Virus record (IMG/VR): IMGVR_UViG_3300032242_001916
Span: 1-64,000 of that record
From: a virus
DNA length: 64,000 nt
Direction: 5' to 3' (one strand)
Part shown: piece after piece, positions 55,703 to 64,000 of the stretch
Numbering within the stretch: the stretch's first letter is position 1
Layout: each line of letters begins with the position of its first letter
Translations under genes and position numbers: made by a program
The notes under the pieces: model-generated
The model's input: the letters and a program-made list of their open reading frames with translations, nothing else
Databases searched by the model: none
What the model was told of the DNA's origin: nothing

Positions 55703-56694
55703 CCGTAAGAGCAAATGGTGAAAGTACTAAAGGCGTAGGAATTTGGCACTCATATAGCCCGATAGTTAGTGGGGGCTACATCTCAGGCGGTAATCCGTTA
55801 TACACTTACTCTGGGGTTACCGCAAGAATTAATTTGGATGATAATAATGGCACTAAAGGAATTACAGCAACTTATTTGTACCAGGCAAGTAGTGTCACTA
55901 TTACTACAGGAATGGGCGTACAAATTACAGGAATGTCAAATAATCAGTTTACTGGAACGTATTTGGTTGGAGACACTGGGACTGCATACTCAAATTACAG
56001 GTTTTTTACAGTAAACCTTCAAACAACGGCTATAGATATTAAGCCTGGTACAGTAACTTCAGGTGCATTAAAAACCATTGTTTTACCCGCCTATCAACCT
56101 CTTTTAAGCTCTTTGGGTGTTGGCACTCTAATATCTGGAACAGGCGTAACTTCCGGAACAAAGATTACTGATGTTTCTTTGGATCGTTCAACCATAACTG
56201 TTGATACTAATATCACTGCAGGCGTAGATGTGCCCTTTACGTTTTATCCTCCTGAACCCACGGGAGGAACTGTTAGTGCGTATAACTCTGGCCTTTGGGA
56301 TATAGGAAATGGCAATTGTGTAGGCAAGTATTCTATTATTGGAGACACTGTAAACTTTAGTGGATCTTTAAAAATAGGAAGTACAACGGTTGTAGGGGAT
56401 AACTATCTAACTATTAGTTTACCTGTTCCATCTGCACAAGGAGACATTAATTCACGGTATCCAACTTTAGGTTCTGGTCGTACAGATCTTAGTAATTTTA
56501 AGGGTAATTCCTTTCCTTACTCTTCGCCAATGATATGTGCACAAATGAGCTCTACTACGTTTGAACCACAAATTTTGTATGTTTCATCAACTGGATCCAA
56601 TTACCCAATTGCCCGTGCAGGTTTGTATAGCGGAAATTACACCAGAACCACAAACGATCTTATTCTTTTCAGCGGTACATACGAAGCTCTTTAG
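55699..56694 (+). CDS. Virion beta-rich protein, possible fibre or receptor-binding protein
   Basis: The 331-residue product starts with an ATGA overlap. It is beta-rich, with repeated Thr/Gly turns, a segment ITGMSNNQFTGTYLVGD near residue 75, and a C-terminal domain of about 130 residues. Likely part of the fibre apparatus. No close family recognised. Confidence 0.55.
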   Translation: MTVRANGESTKGVGIWHSYSPIVSGGYISGGNPLYTYSGVTARINLDDNNGTKGITATYLYQASSVTITTGMGVQITGMSNNQFTGTYLVGDTGTAYSNYRFFTVNLQTTAIDIKPGTVTSGALKTIVLPAYQPLLSSLGVGTLISGTGVTSGTKITDVSLDRSTITVDTNITAGVDVPFTFYPPEPTGGTVSAYNSGLWDIGNGNCVGKYSIIGDTVNFSGSLKIGSTTVVGDNYLTISLPVPSAQGDINSRYPTLGSGRTDLSNFKGNSFPYSSPMICAQMSSTTFEPQILYVSSTGSNYPIARAGLYSGNYTRTTNDLILFSGTYEAL

Positions 56695-56717
56695 TATTTA
56701 ACGGTTGGGAGACCACA

Positions 56718-57227
56718 GTGATTCCTAATGAACCAGGCGGTAGATTTGGTATTACCTACGAAAGAAAGGCCATTCTTTCCGGCATTACTGCCGATTTACG
56801 TCGTCCGACGGGCCAATATGTAAATTGGTGGCGTTGGGACTCTGTTCATACGTCTGTTGATAATGTTTACGATGTAGGTTCTATAACTAGCGGTAGAACT
56901 TGGAAAACTCCTATTGTAATTCCTTGCGTTAATGCAGTTATTTACCAGGGCGTTACACTTCAAGATGAACGCGGTTTTTACAACACTGACGTTTTAAGAA
57001 TGACCATAAATATGGAGGATGTTGAAAGACTTCTGCCTACAATGCCTGACTCTCCCGATAGTTTTCTACGGGATCGGATTGTTTACAGAAATGAAGTGTT
57101 TAGACCAACCCACTTCTACCCACGTGGTTTAATTACGGATAAATACACATTGTTTACGTTGGACGCTTCTCAGATTAACCCTGAAGAAATGGTCAATGAC
57201 AGGCAATTTACAGCATATTCAAACTAA
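56718..57227 (+). CDS. Virion-region hypothetical protein
   Basis: GTG start with GGGAG upstream. The 169-residue product has an aromatic, beta-rich core (YVNWWRWDSVHTSVDNVYDV and IPCVNAVIYQGVTLQDERG). No motif of known function. It ends the fibre group before small Lys-rich proteins. Confidence 0.5.
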   Translation: MIPNEPGGRFGITYERKAILSGITADLRRPTGQYVNWWRWDSVHTSVDNVYDVGSITSGRTWKTPIVIPCVNAVIYQGVTLQDERGFYNTDVLRMTINMEDVERLLPTMPDSPDSFLRDRIVYRNEVFRPTHFYPRGLITDKYTLFTLDASQINPEEMVNDRQFTAYSN

Positions 57228-57237
57228 GAGAGCTATT

Positions 57238-57438
57238 ATGAACCCTAAATCTGCCCAAATTGACGGAGAAAAGCACGTAGCTTACAAGGCTAAAGATGGA
57301 GATATCCACGTCAATCATCCAGGTAAAAAATCTGGAAAATACAAGGATATAAACCTAACTAAAGAAACTCGTGGTAAAGTAAAGAATACCCAACAGGGTA
57401 TAAAAGCTGCCAAAAATTGGCATAAAAAGAACGGATAA
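57238..57438 (+). CDS. Small basic protein
   Basis: The ATG at 57,238 is preferred. The 66-residue product begins MNPKSAQIDGEKHVAYKAKD and is Lys-rich to the end. It may bind nucleic acid. A repeated MNP start is seen in several other genes here, without proof of relationship. Confidence 0.5.
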   Translation: MNPKSAQIDGEKHVAYKAKDGDIHVNHPGKKSGKYKDINLTKETRGKVKNTQQGIKAAKNWHKKNG

Positions 57439-57441
57439 AAT

Positions 57442-57657
57442 ATGTGTGCAACATGTGGCTGTGGACAGCCTAAAAATAAGCATGGAGAAAAAACAGTAGC
57501 AACAGCTAACAAAAAATTTGCTAAAAAAGAAGGTGAAAAAACAATGTGTAAAAAGTGCAAAAAAGCTAAGTGTGTGTGCAAGAACGCAAAATGCACTAAT
57601 TGCGGTAAAACTAACTGCTCTTGCAAGACTAAAAAAGCCCCTGCAAAAAAGAAATAG
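57442..57657 (+). CDS. Cys-rich metallothionein-like protein
   Basis: The 71-residue product has about 14 Cys residues in CxxC and CxC pairs (CATCGCG, CKKCKKAKCVC, CTNCGKTNCSC) and a Lys-rich tail. The pattern could bind several zinc or other metal ions. It lies between the fibre and tail genes. Function unknown. Confidence 0.55.
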   Translation: MCATCGCGQPKNKHGEKTVATANKKFAKKEGEKTMCKKCKKAKCVCKNAKCTNCGKTNCSCKTKKAPAKKK

Positions 57658-57702
57658 TTAATCAAGATATTTGTAGTCTTTAGCAGTATATTCATAGAGA
57701 CG

Positions 57703-57716
57703 CCGGATTTATCCGG
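57703..57716 (+). terminator. Small hairpin in an intergenic region
   Basis: CCGGAT-TT-ATCCGG is enclosed by AGCAGT/ACTGCT. It may be a weak terminator or processing site in the 99-base gap before the next small gene. Confidence 0.35.
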
Positions 57717-57756
57717 AAACTGCTGAAGTACTGCCCTCAAGAAGAGGAAATTTGCG

Positions 57757-57912
57757 ATGATATACACAGGTAAGCGCCTTGCAGAGATGCAATCAAACGC
57801 TGATCGTAGAGAGTTTGTAAAAGGATTAACAGACTCTGACAAAGTTCATTTAAGCGCCTTAGCAGCCGGGTTTATATCCACAAGGTTACTGCTAAAGGCG
57901 TTTAAAAAATGA
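57757..57912 (+). CDS. 51-residue basic protein
   Basis: An open frame from the ATG at 57,757 (AGAGGAAATTTGCG upstream) ends in an ATGA overlap with the next gene. The product is helical, with a hydrophobic C-terminus (LSALAAGFISTRLLLKAF). Coupling to the head-tail gene suggests it is real. Function unknown. Confidence 0.55.
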   Translation: MIYTGKRLAEMQSNADRREFVKGLTDSDKVHLSALAAGFISTRLLLKAFKK

Positions 57913-58241
57913 ATGATTCATCCAGTTTTGTAGCAGTATCAAGTGTAGCCGGTAAACTTTCGGCTAGAAAATTAACAGCTAAACTTCGTAAAAGCGCATA
58001 TAAAAATGGTTGGCCTACCGGTATATCCCGCCAACTAAAAGTAACTTACACGGGTAATGGTAATTTTACTGTAGATTTTCCTGAAAGCGTTCTTGAAGAT
58101 ATCTTAGATCTTGAGTACGGCACTCAAAATACTCCCCCAAACCCGGTTATTCGTAATTCTATGAATAATCTCAATGATCATAGTCACATTGCGGAGCTTG
58201 ATATGGCTCTAGGTGCTTTTTTAAACGGGGTGATTAAGTAA
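57909..58241 (+). CDS. Head-tail joining protein candidate
   Basis: The 110-residue product has a basic N-terminal helix (GKLSARKLTAKLRKSAYKNG) and a central segment LEYGTQNTPPNPVIR, a motif frequently seen in head-closure or tail-completion proteins just before the sheath gene. It is coupled to both neighbours. Function is inferred from size and position. Confidence 0.6.
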   Translation: MNDSSSFVAVSSVAGKLSARKLTAKLRKSAYKNGWPTGISRQLKVTYTGNGNFTVDFPESVLEDILDLEYGTQNTPPNPVIRNSMNNLNDHSHIAELDMALGAFLNGVIK

Positions 58242-58837
58242 TGCCGTTTCTATTAAATGAAGATAAAGCTTTAAAAACCTTACTACAAGGCGTTACTGTA
58301 AGCGATGCCAAAAGCTCTGCACGCCCTGTTGGCGTATGGTTTGGTCAACCTGATGTTGAAATCCGCGACCAGTCTTACCCATACGTAACTATAGACTTAA
58401 TTGATATTTCTGAAGATCCTACTCGAGCTCATCGAAGTGTAGTAACCCTTCCTTATACCCCTGAAGGCTCAAATTCTTCTGTTAAATACCAAACAGAATT
58501 CCCTATACCTGTTAGTATTGACTATCAGGTAACTTCGTATGCAAGGCAACCTATTCATGATCGTCAGATCATTTCTAGCATGCTATATACGAAACTTCCG
58601 TTTAGATTCGGAACCTTAGAAATTCCAGAAGACAACACTTTACGAAGAGTTGAACTTCTTGGATATGCAAAAAGAGACAGAACCGAACAAGGTAAACGCC
58701 TATTCGTTAATATGTTTACTATACGCGTTAGTGCAGAAATTCTTACTTCTGCACTAGTTGCTTTAGATAAAAATGTTTCTGCTGTCAATATCGGAACAAC
58801 TACCTTCTACAATACTAATGTCACACCACCCAGCTAA
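58241..58837 (+). CDS. Tail terminator or neck protein candidate
   Basis: The 198-residue product has the alpha/beta pattern common in tail-completion proteins (SYPYVTIDLIDISEDPTRAH and RVELLGYAKRDRTEQ). Its position directly before the sheath is typical of the tail terminator in myophages. No catalytic signature is present. Confidence 0.6.
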   Translation: MPFLLNEDKALKTLLQGVTVSDAKSSARPVGVWFGQPDVEIRDQSYPYVTIDLIDISEDPTRAHRSVVTLPYTPEGSNSSVKYQTEFPIPVSIDYQVTSYARQPIHDRQIISSMLYTKLPFRFGTLEIPEDNTLRRVELLGYAKRDRTEQGKRLFVNMFTIRVSAEILTSALVALDKNVSAVNIGTTTFYNTNVTPPS

Positions 58838-58886
58838 TACACGGACCCACTAGATTATAAAAACCTAACTATTAAGGAGTTAAAAG

Positions 58887-61010
58887 ATGGCTGCATTCGG
58901 TCGTCCCGGCGTATATGTACAGGAAACTGCTGTACCTCAAAATATCGCCATTCAAGACAGATCAGACGCTATTGCGGGCTTTATTGGTGCTCTTCCTAAG
59001 GGCCCAACAGTTCCAACGTTTGTAAATTCATGGTCTAACTTTGTCAAGCTTTATGGCAATCTAGACTACTCATTCCCAACAAGTGTTGCGGTTTACCAAT
59101 TTTTTACAAATGGTGGCCGCGATGCATACATTGACCGAGCTGTAAATTCAACCTCTGCTGCGGCAAGTATTCCTTTAACAAGCTCTGACGCTGCAACAGC
59201 TTTGACAGTTACTGCAAAGAGCGTAGGTTCTTGGGGTAATCAAATTTCGGTTGAAGCAATTGCTTATGGAAACCCAGTTAATAACCGTTTTTCCATTGTA
59301 GTATATGGTCAGCCATACACTACCGGTGCCGGCTTACGCTCAAACGTTTTGGAGCAATTCAATGATCTTAGTGCAACAAGCACCGATAGTCGCTATGCTG
59401 TAACATTAATTAATAACACCTCAGCATATATTACTGTAGCTGCTTCGGGTACAGGTCTTCCGGCTCCTGACGCTATTGTGCATAGTTTAGCTGGCGGTAC
59501 TGACGTAGCTATTGCAACTACCGACATTGTTTCTGCATTAACTGGGTTTGATAATATCAACACACCTTTGTTGCTTAACGCCCCTGATCTTGCTTACGTA
59601 GGCTCTACTTCAGTGCAGGGTAACTTTACACGTTCAAACGTAATTTCTGCAGTTGGTAGCATCCTTAAATACGCAGAATACCGCGGTGATGCATTTGCTA
59701 TAGTTGATACTCCAAATCTAGCTTCGGCATTTGATGCAATTAACTTTGCTACAGACGCTTCTTACTCAGCAGCTACTGCTGGAGCATCCACAATTAGTTC
59801 AAATATTTCTTCGGTTACCCCAGGTACTCAAGGATCTACCACAGCTGCTGGATACGTAACTTACACAACTACCTCGGCACATAGCTTTGTCCCGACTCAA
59901 CCAGTAACTATTACAAATGTAACTCGTGAACCTGCTCTAAATGCTAGTGCTACACTAGCCGTATTACCATCTACTCCTTCTACAGGACAGGTAAAATACG
60001 TTACTGCTGCTTCACATGGCTTTAAAACTGGTGATTTAGTAACAATCAGTGGTATTACAGGAACTGTTGGAACTACGTACAACTTTAGCACTGCTAAAGC
60101 AGTTACAGTTATTGATTCAACTTCGTTCTATGTAACCAGCGCTGTAACCGGCAGCCTAGCGTCAAACGCAGATACTTCAGCTGCTAAAGCAGTTAGCACT
60201 GGTTACAGTGGTACTTACACCATCTATTCAACTCCTACAAACTCACAGTTTGTAATTGCTAATGCTGAAACTGGTACCGCTACACTAACAGGTGCCTCTG
60301 CATCAGTTCCTACAAGCACCGGCTCTACTCCATGGACTGGTGTTTCTGCAACAGGTGCTAATGCAGCCATGTATTACCCGTGGTTGGTTGTTCCTGATAC
60401 ACGAGGTACTCCTGGCAATACAATTACTATACCTACTGGTGGAGCTATTATAGGTAAATTCCAGGCAACAGATGCTTCTCGTGGAGTATTTAAGACTCCG
60501 GCAGGTTACCAGACCAGTATTGCTGGTGCTGTTAGCCTTGGTGCATCACTATCTAATAGTGATCTTGATGCTCTTAATTCTTCAACAGTGCCTGTAAATG
60601 CGCTTCGTACATATCCAGGAGCAGGAATTGTTGTAATGGGTGGACGCACAATGTCTACTTTGGCAGCAAACCGCTACATTAACACACGACGTTCGTTAAT
60701 TTACTTAAAGAAGGAACTAAGACTGCGTACTTCATATGCAATCTTTGAGAACAATGATGCCTACTTATGGAATTCAATTACTAATGCATTGAACTCATTC
60801 TTAGGAAATTATTGGGCACAAGGAGGACTTCGTGGAAATTCTCCATTTAAAGCCTTCTACGTAAAGTGCGATTCAACTACTACTACAGATACTGACGTAG
60901 TAAACGGTCGTGTAAACGTACAAGTAGGTGTGGCTCTGGAATACCCTGCAGAGTTCATCGTCATCAACATTGGTCAGTTCACCGGCGGCACGTCTGTGAC
61001 TCAGGGTTAA
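58887..61010 (+). CDS. Contractile tail sheath protein
   Basis: The 707-residue protein begins AAFGRPGVYVQETAVPQN, typical of sheath proteins. The C-terminal half has the conserved VNALRTYPGAGIVVMGGRT, then RRSLIYLKKELRLRTSYAIF, then FIVINIGQFTGG pattern. The middle (about residues 300-500) is enlarged by modules such as AHSFVPTQPVTITN and SHGFKTGDLVTISGI that also occur in other virion proteins. The sheath contracts to drive the tube into the host. AAGGAGTTAAAAG precedes the ATG. Confidence 0.9.
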   Translation: MAAFGRPGVYVQETAVPQNIAIQDRSDAIAGFIGALPKGPTVPTFVNSWSNFVKLYGNLDYSFPTSVAVYQFFTNGGRDAYIDRAVNSTSAAASIPLTSSDAATALTVTAKSVGSWGNQISVEAIAYGNPVNNRFSIVVYGQPYTTGAGLRSNVLEQFNDLSATSTDSRYAVTLINNTSAYITVAASGTGLPAPDAIVHSLAGGTDVAIATTDIVSALTGFDNINTPLLLNAPDLAYVGSTSVQGNFTRSNVISAVGSILKYAEYRGDAFAIVDTPNLASAFDAINFATDASYSAATAGASTISSNISSVTPGTQGSTTAAGYVTYTTTSAHSFVPTQPVTITNVTREPALNASATLAVLPSTPSTGQVKYVTAASHGFKTGDLVTISGITGTVGTTYNFSTAKAVTVIDSTSFYVTSAVTGSLASNADTSAAKAVSTGYSGTYTIYSTPTNSQFVIANAETGTATLTGASASVPTSTGSTPWTGVSATGANAAMYYPWLVVPDTRGTPGNTITIPTGGAIIGKFQATDASRGVFKTPAGYQTSIAGAVSLGASLSNSDLDALNSSTVPVNALRTYPGAGIVVMGGRTMSTLAANRYINTRRSLIYLKKELRLRTSYAIFENNDAYLWNSITNALNSFLGNYWAQGGLRGNSPFKAFYVKCDSTTTTDTDVVNGRVNVQVGVALEYPAEFIVINIGQFTGGTSVTQG

Positions 61011-61028
61011 TTAAGGAGAATATAAAAA

Positions 61029-61652
61029 ATGGCTGATTCAGTACTTATTAACCCTAAGAGCCAACTGATTACGGATCCAATTCGTAATTTTAGGTTCTTG
61101 GTTCAATTCTCGCCGTATAACACTACAGGCGCAGGAAAAGTTACGCATTCCCCACAACTTGGATTCATGAACGTTTCCGGTTTTGGTATGACAACAGAGC
61201 CAATCCAGTACCGTGAAGGTGGTTATAACACCACTGTTCACCAGTTGCCAGGTCAAACAAGCTTTGAACCTATCAACTTTTCAAGAGGTCAAACTCTTGG
61301 TGGTAGCCAAAATCGTGACTGGATGAGACAATTATTTGCAATTACACAGGGAACTTCAAACCAACCCGTTGGTGACGATTTCCGGTGCACAATTGACGTT
61401 TCAGTTCTAAGCCATCCAAACCCTGGCACTACAAGTAGCCAAACTGGTGGATCCGTAGCTAATGCTCTAGATCTTCACACTTCAATGAGATTCCGCATTT
61501 ACAATGCGTGGATTGCTAACCTTTCATATGGAGACCTGTCCGCATCTGCGGCTACAGGCCTTATGATTGAAGGTATGACCATTGTTCATGAAGGTTTTGA
61601 CGTAATCTTTGCTAATGATTTCTCAGCAACTGCGGGTCAATTTAGCTACTAA
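61029..61652 (+). CDS. Tail tube protein (T4 gp19-like)
   Basis: The 207-residue protein has the gp19-type pattern: RNFRFLVQF near the N-terminus, GMTTEPIQYREGGYNTTVHQ, and LPGQTSFEPINFSRGQTLGG, followed by a beta-rich C-terminus. It builds the inner tube through which DNA passes. Position directly after the sheath is typical. AAGGAGAATATAAAAA precedes the ATG. Confidence 0.9.
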   Translation: MADSVLINPKSQLITDPIRNFRFLVQFSPYNTTGAGKVTHSPQLGFMNVSGFGMTTEPIQYREGGYNTTVHQLPGQTSFEPINFSRGQTLGGSQNRDWMRQLFAITQGTSNQPVGDDFRCTIDVSVLSHPNPGTTSSQTGGSVANALDLHTSMRFRIYNAWIANLSYGDLSASAATGLMIEGMTIVHEGFDVIFANDFSATAGQFSY

Positions 61653-61674
61653 AAACTAATATAAGGAAAATAAA

Positions 61675-62514
61675 ATGACAAACGAAACGATTAGTGCAGC
61701 AGAAAACCCTGCACTTGCCACACAGCTAGTACAAGCCGCCCTATCAATGTCTATGGCTGATGAGGGGGATCAGGTTGTTGAGCAAAAAGTTGCTGTTACA
61801 ACTGCCCCCTCTTCGCCAGGACATGTAGAGCTACTGGGAGGAATCTACAACTCTTTTACTGGAGAAGTAATCCGCACAGCAGAAATCCGTGAGCTAACGG
61901 GTGTTGATGAAGAGGCCTTGTCACGTATTAATGATTATGGTCGTACTCTTCTTGCCATATTAAGCCGTGGTACTGTCAAGATTGGTGAAGAAAAAGCAAC
62001 TCAGGAAGTTCTTGATAAGTTGCTCGCGGGAGATCGAGAATACTTAATTTTCCAGATTAGACTTGCTACTTTTGGCCCTGATCTTGAGCTTTCTGGTCCA
62101 TGCCCAAGCTGCCAAGTTGTTCAGACTTTCAATATAAATCTTTCTGAAGATGTAAAAATTGATAGTTTAGATGATCCTAGTGAGCGCAGTATTACTGTTG
62201 ATTGCAAAGTAGGCAAAGTAACTGTAGAGCTTCCTACAGGAGCAGTACAGCGCAAGTTAATCACTTCAACAGATAAAACAGCTGCAGAACTAGATAGCCT
62301 TTTGTTAAAAGATTGTGTGATCTTTATTAATGACAACCCAATTTTAGATCCAAGTTTAATTAAGAATTTAAGTATGGCCGATCGTCGTAAAATTCTTAAA
62401 GAATTAGGCGAAAAGAACCCAGGCCCAGACTTAAGCAGTATCAAGAAATCTTGTTCTGCTTGCGGGTCGGAGGTCCCGACACCGCTTACATTAGCGGATC
62501 TATTTCGGGTTTGA
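61675..62514 (+). CDS. Tail assembly chaperone / T4 gp26-like protein with likely frameshift
   Basis: The 279-residue product has a disordered start, a helical domain (ELTGVDEEALSRINDYGRTL), then a zinc-ribbon insertion, CPSC near residue 144 and CSAC near residue 263, as in T4 gp26-like or tail-chaperone proteins. It ends with LADLFRV and TGA. An ORF in the +1 frame overlaps its end and runs to the tape measure start without its own initiation codon. This is the classical site of a tail-chaperone frameshift. Assignment as chaperone or baseplate gp26 remains open. Confidence 0.7.
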   Translation: MTNETISAAENPALATQLVQAALSMSMADEGDQVVEQKVAVTTAPSSPGHVELLGGIYNSFTGEVIRTAEIRELTGVDEEALSRINDYGRTLLAILSRGTVKIGEEKATQEVLDKLLAGDREYLIFQIRLATFGPDLELSGPCPSCQVVQTFNINLSEDVKIDSLDDPSERSITVDCKVGKVTVELPTGAVQRKLITSTDKTAAELDSLLLKDCVIFINDNPILDPSLIKNLSMADRRKILKELGEKNPGPDLSSIKKSCSACGSEVPTPLTLADLFRV

Positions 62515-62677
62515 TAATAAAGAAATTTATAAATACTTATTGGATTCATATGAACTTATAAGTAGGGCCTTTGTAGGCTGGTCTCTTAAAGAGATTAGAG
62601 AGCTTAGCCACAGGGAACGTGAAAACTGGTTGCAAAGGGCAACCTTAAAACTAGGACTAGGAGACATAAATGGCTGA
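62495..62677 (+). CDS. +1-frame extension of the tail chaperone (frameshift product)
   Basis: This 60-codon frame has no ATG or GTG start. Entered at GTT-TGA (62,509-62,514) by a +1 shift it would add 54 residues, including EIYKYLLDSYELISRAFVGW and SLKEIRELSHRERENWLQRA, and end eight bases inside the tape measure gene. The helical, RER-W pattern matches chaperone extensions of other phages. The slip site GUU UGA resembles the CUU UGA site of RF2 genes. Confidence 0.6.
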   Translation, partial: RIYFGFDNKEIYKYLLDSYELISRAFVGWSLKEIRELSHRERENWLQRATLKLGLGDING

Positions 62678-64000
62678 TCCAACAGCAGGCCTTACTCCTC
62701 CTATGTCAGGATCTACAGGTTCGATTTCTCCCGTTAGTTCCGGAACTGCCGGTTCTAGCGGGAGTAAATCCCTGTATGTTAGAACCCTTGAACAGGGCTA
62801 CAACGTTATTGCAAAAACGTCTGCTATGTACGATCGTATTTTACGAACTACTAAAGAGATAAATAAAGAAAACGGTAAGCGCGGCGGAGTTGGTGGCGGC
62901 AGCACCAATATGTTTGCTAATTCAGGTGTTAATCAGCAAGCTGATGCAATGATGAATAAGCTCAACGAAATGATCCCAGCTTCTGGTATGAGTGCCGGAG
63001 GAAGAGCGGCTGTTGGGGCTGGTCAAACCGCTTTAGCCGCAGCTGGATTTATGTATTCTACACTTCCCAATGTACAAGATGCCGTATCTCAAAGAATTTC
63101 TGCACAAAGTGTTGCATCTTTGACAGGGCAAAGTGCACAAAGCGTAATAAATAGTAGTAATGCCCTTATAAAAGGTGGTATGACAGGTAACTACTCAGCG
63201 CAGTTGGCGGCACACTCTCTTGCAAGTGTAGGTGTTTATGGCACGGGTTACACTAATATTATGAGTCAAGTAGGCGGTCTTAGCGCTTTAACTGGTATGC
63301 AAAATGAGCAGGTAGCTGGAGCATACGGTGGCATTAACAGTATGAACTTTATGAGACTTGGAGTTCGTGCTCGTGATCGCCAGGGTAATATACGAGGCCC
63401 TAGTGATATCTCTAATGAACTTTACCAAAGATTAGTAGGTAAAAGAAAACTTACAATACAACAAGCAGGCAACACAATTCTTGCCCCACACTCTAGTGGT
63501 CAAATGGCAATTCAAGCAGCTGCGGGTGGAGATCAAGCATTAGCTGCAAGCTTGACAGAACAACTGTATTTTCAGGCACGCAATGGTGGAAAAAAGTTAC
63601 CACTAGGGGACCCTGAAAAAATTATGGGCAAAAAAGTTCTTAATCTTTCTGCAGACGACCCATTGCGTAAAATGTTTACTTACAATAAGCGTCAGTCTGA
63701 ATACTTACAGGCTGTGGGTGGGTCGGAAGTAGGCGGCTACGGTACTGCTTTAGATGCCAGCGGTAAGGTTGCTGAAGGAATGGCCGGACTAGCTAAAGTA
63801 ATGCCCGACGTTGTTGGTGGTATGGCTAGACTTGCAGGTCTTTTACAAACTCTTCCTGGAGCCGGTAATACAGGACTAGGATTAGCAAGTTTAGCTAGCG
63901 GAGTGGGCGGCTCTGGAACTAATATGCTTCAAATGGGTATGGAAGCCCGTGCAATAACCATGCTTGGGCGAGGAGGTGGCGGTACTCCTGGGGCAGTTGG
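62670..64000 (+). CDS. Tape measure protein (N-terminal part)
   Basis: An open frame runs from the ATG at 62,670 (AGGAGACATAA upstream) past the window end (more than 440 residues). The product is Gly/Ala/Ser-rich and helical, with SGMSAGGRAAVGAGQTALAA and further hydrophobic helical stretches such as VVGGMARLAGLLQTLPGAG. Such length, low complexity and position after the tail chaperone are characteristic of tape measure proteins, which set tail length and are ejected with the DNA. The C-terminus is outside the window. Confidence 0.8.
   Translation, partial: MADPTAGLTPPMSGSTGSISPVSSGTAGSSGSKSLYVRTLEQGYNVIAKTSAMYDRILRTTKEINKENGKRGGVGGGSTNMFANSGVNQQADAMMNKLNEMIPASGMSAGGRAAVGAGQTALAAAGFMYSTLPNVQDAVSQRISAQSVASLTGQSAQSVINSSNALIKGGMTGNYSAQLAAHSLASVGVYGTGYTNIMSQVGGLSALTGMQNEQVAGAYGGINSMNFMRLGVRARDRQGNIRGPSDISNELYQRLVGKRKLTIQQAGNTILAPHSSGQMAIQAAAGGDQALAASLTEQLYFQARNGGKKLPLGDPEKIMGKKVLNLSADDPLRKMFTYNKRQSEYLQAVGGSEVGGYGTALDASGKVAEGMAGLAKVMPDVVGGMARLAGLLQTLPGAGNTGLGLASLASGVGGSGTNMLQMGMEARAITMLGRGGGGTPGAV

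Noticed and set aside
57315-57842. 175-codon minus-strand ORF in the virion module
   Set aside because: It is antisense to three small plus-strand genes. Its Phe/Leu-rich translation is the shadow of Lys-rich coding sequence.
1-64000. CRISPR array, insertion sequence or integrase
   Set aside because: No regularly spaced direct repeats of CRISPR type, no transposase and no recombinase motif were found in the window.

Overview
The window is a contiguous piece of a large tailed-bacteriophage genome with a contractile tail (a myophage). It encodes a tail sheath, a T4 gp19-type tail tube, a portal, a large terminase, a major capsid protein and the start of a tape measure protein. Several genes point to an actinobacterial host: a DUF4192-like protein ending in the typical Cys-Cys-Pro motif, a DUF732-like lipoprotein, a ClgR-like regulator, a DUF7455-like zinc protein, a pyrimidine-dimer-glycosylase-like protein of the MSMEG_6728 type, and small proteins known mainly from actinophages. 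The DNA is moderately AT-rich. Together with the class II ribonucleotide reductase this would fit a freshwater low-GC actinobacterium, but that host assignment is inference. No integrase, DNA polymerase or lysogeny repressor module is visible in this window.

Layout. (1) 1-16.5 kb, plus strand: tightly overlapping genes with a RuvC-like resolvase, a SpoVS/Alba-like protein, a calcineurin-like phosphoesterase, a block of unrecognised Cys-rich or low-complexity proteins at 4-10 kb, a nucleotidyltransferase-like protein, a TGT-like protein and a class II ribonucleotide reductase. A strong bidirectional terminator at 16.6 kb closes it. (2) 16.6-30.4 kb, minus strand: an accessory or early region of about 30 small genes, including a HicA-like protein, a CobS/MoxR-like AAA+ ATPase with a CobT-like vWA partner, a DUF4192-like protein, a ClgR-like regulator and tRNA-Arg and tRNA-Met genes. 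Several long non-coding stretches are rich in inverted repeats. (3) 30.4-30.8 kb: the divergent intergenic region. (4) 30.8-64 kb, plus strand: small zinc-ribbon proteins, a cell-wall cassette (YiiX-like peptidase, transglycosylase, M23 peptidase, tiny membrane peptides), tRNA-Asn, an HNH protein, a Dps-like ferritin, then the virion module: terminase, portal, scaffold, capsid, head-tail proteins, fibres, sheath, tube, tail assembly chaperone and tape measure.

Possible links between genes: the AAA+ and vWA pair resembles the ATPase half of cobalt chelatase, and the reductase needs adenosylcobalamin, so the phage may support cobalamin supply. The tail chaperone gene ends at a GTT-TGA site followed by an overlapping +1 ORF without a start codon, as expected for a programmed frameshift.

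The most unusual signals are non-coding. They are a gene-free 635-base region dense in perfect stems (25,940-26,574), a 35-base perfect tRNA minihelix ending in ACCA (30,465-30,499), a terminator-bounded unit with a tRNA-type T-arm (29,453-29,783), and a 12/13-base motif present eight times, always in the sense orientation of local transcription and in three different reading frames.
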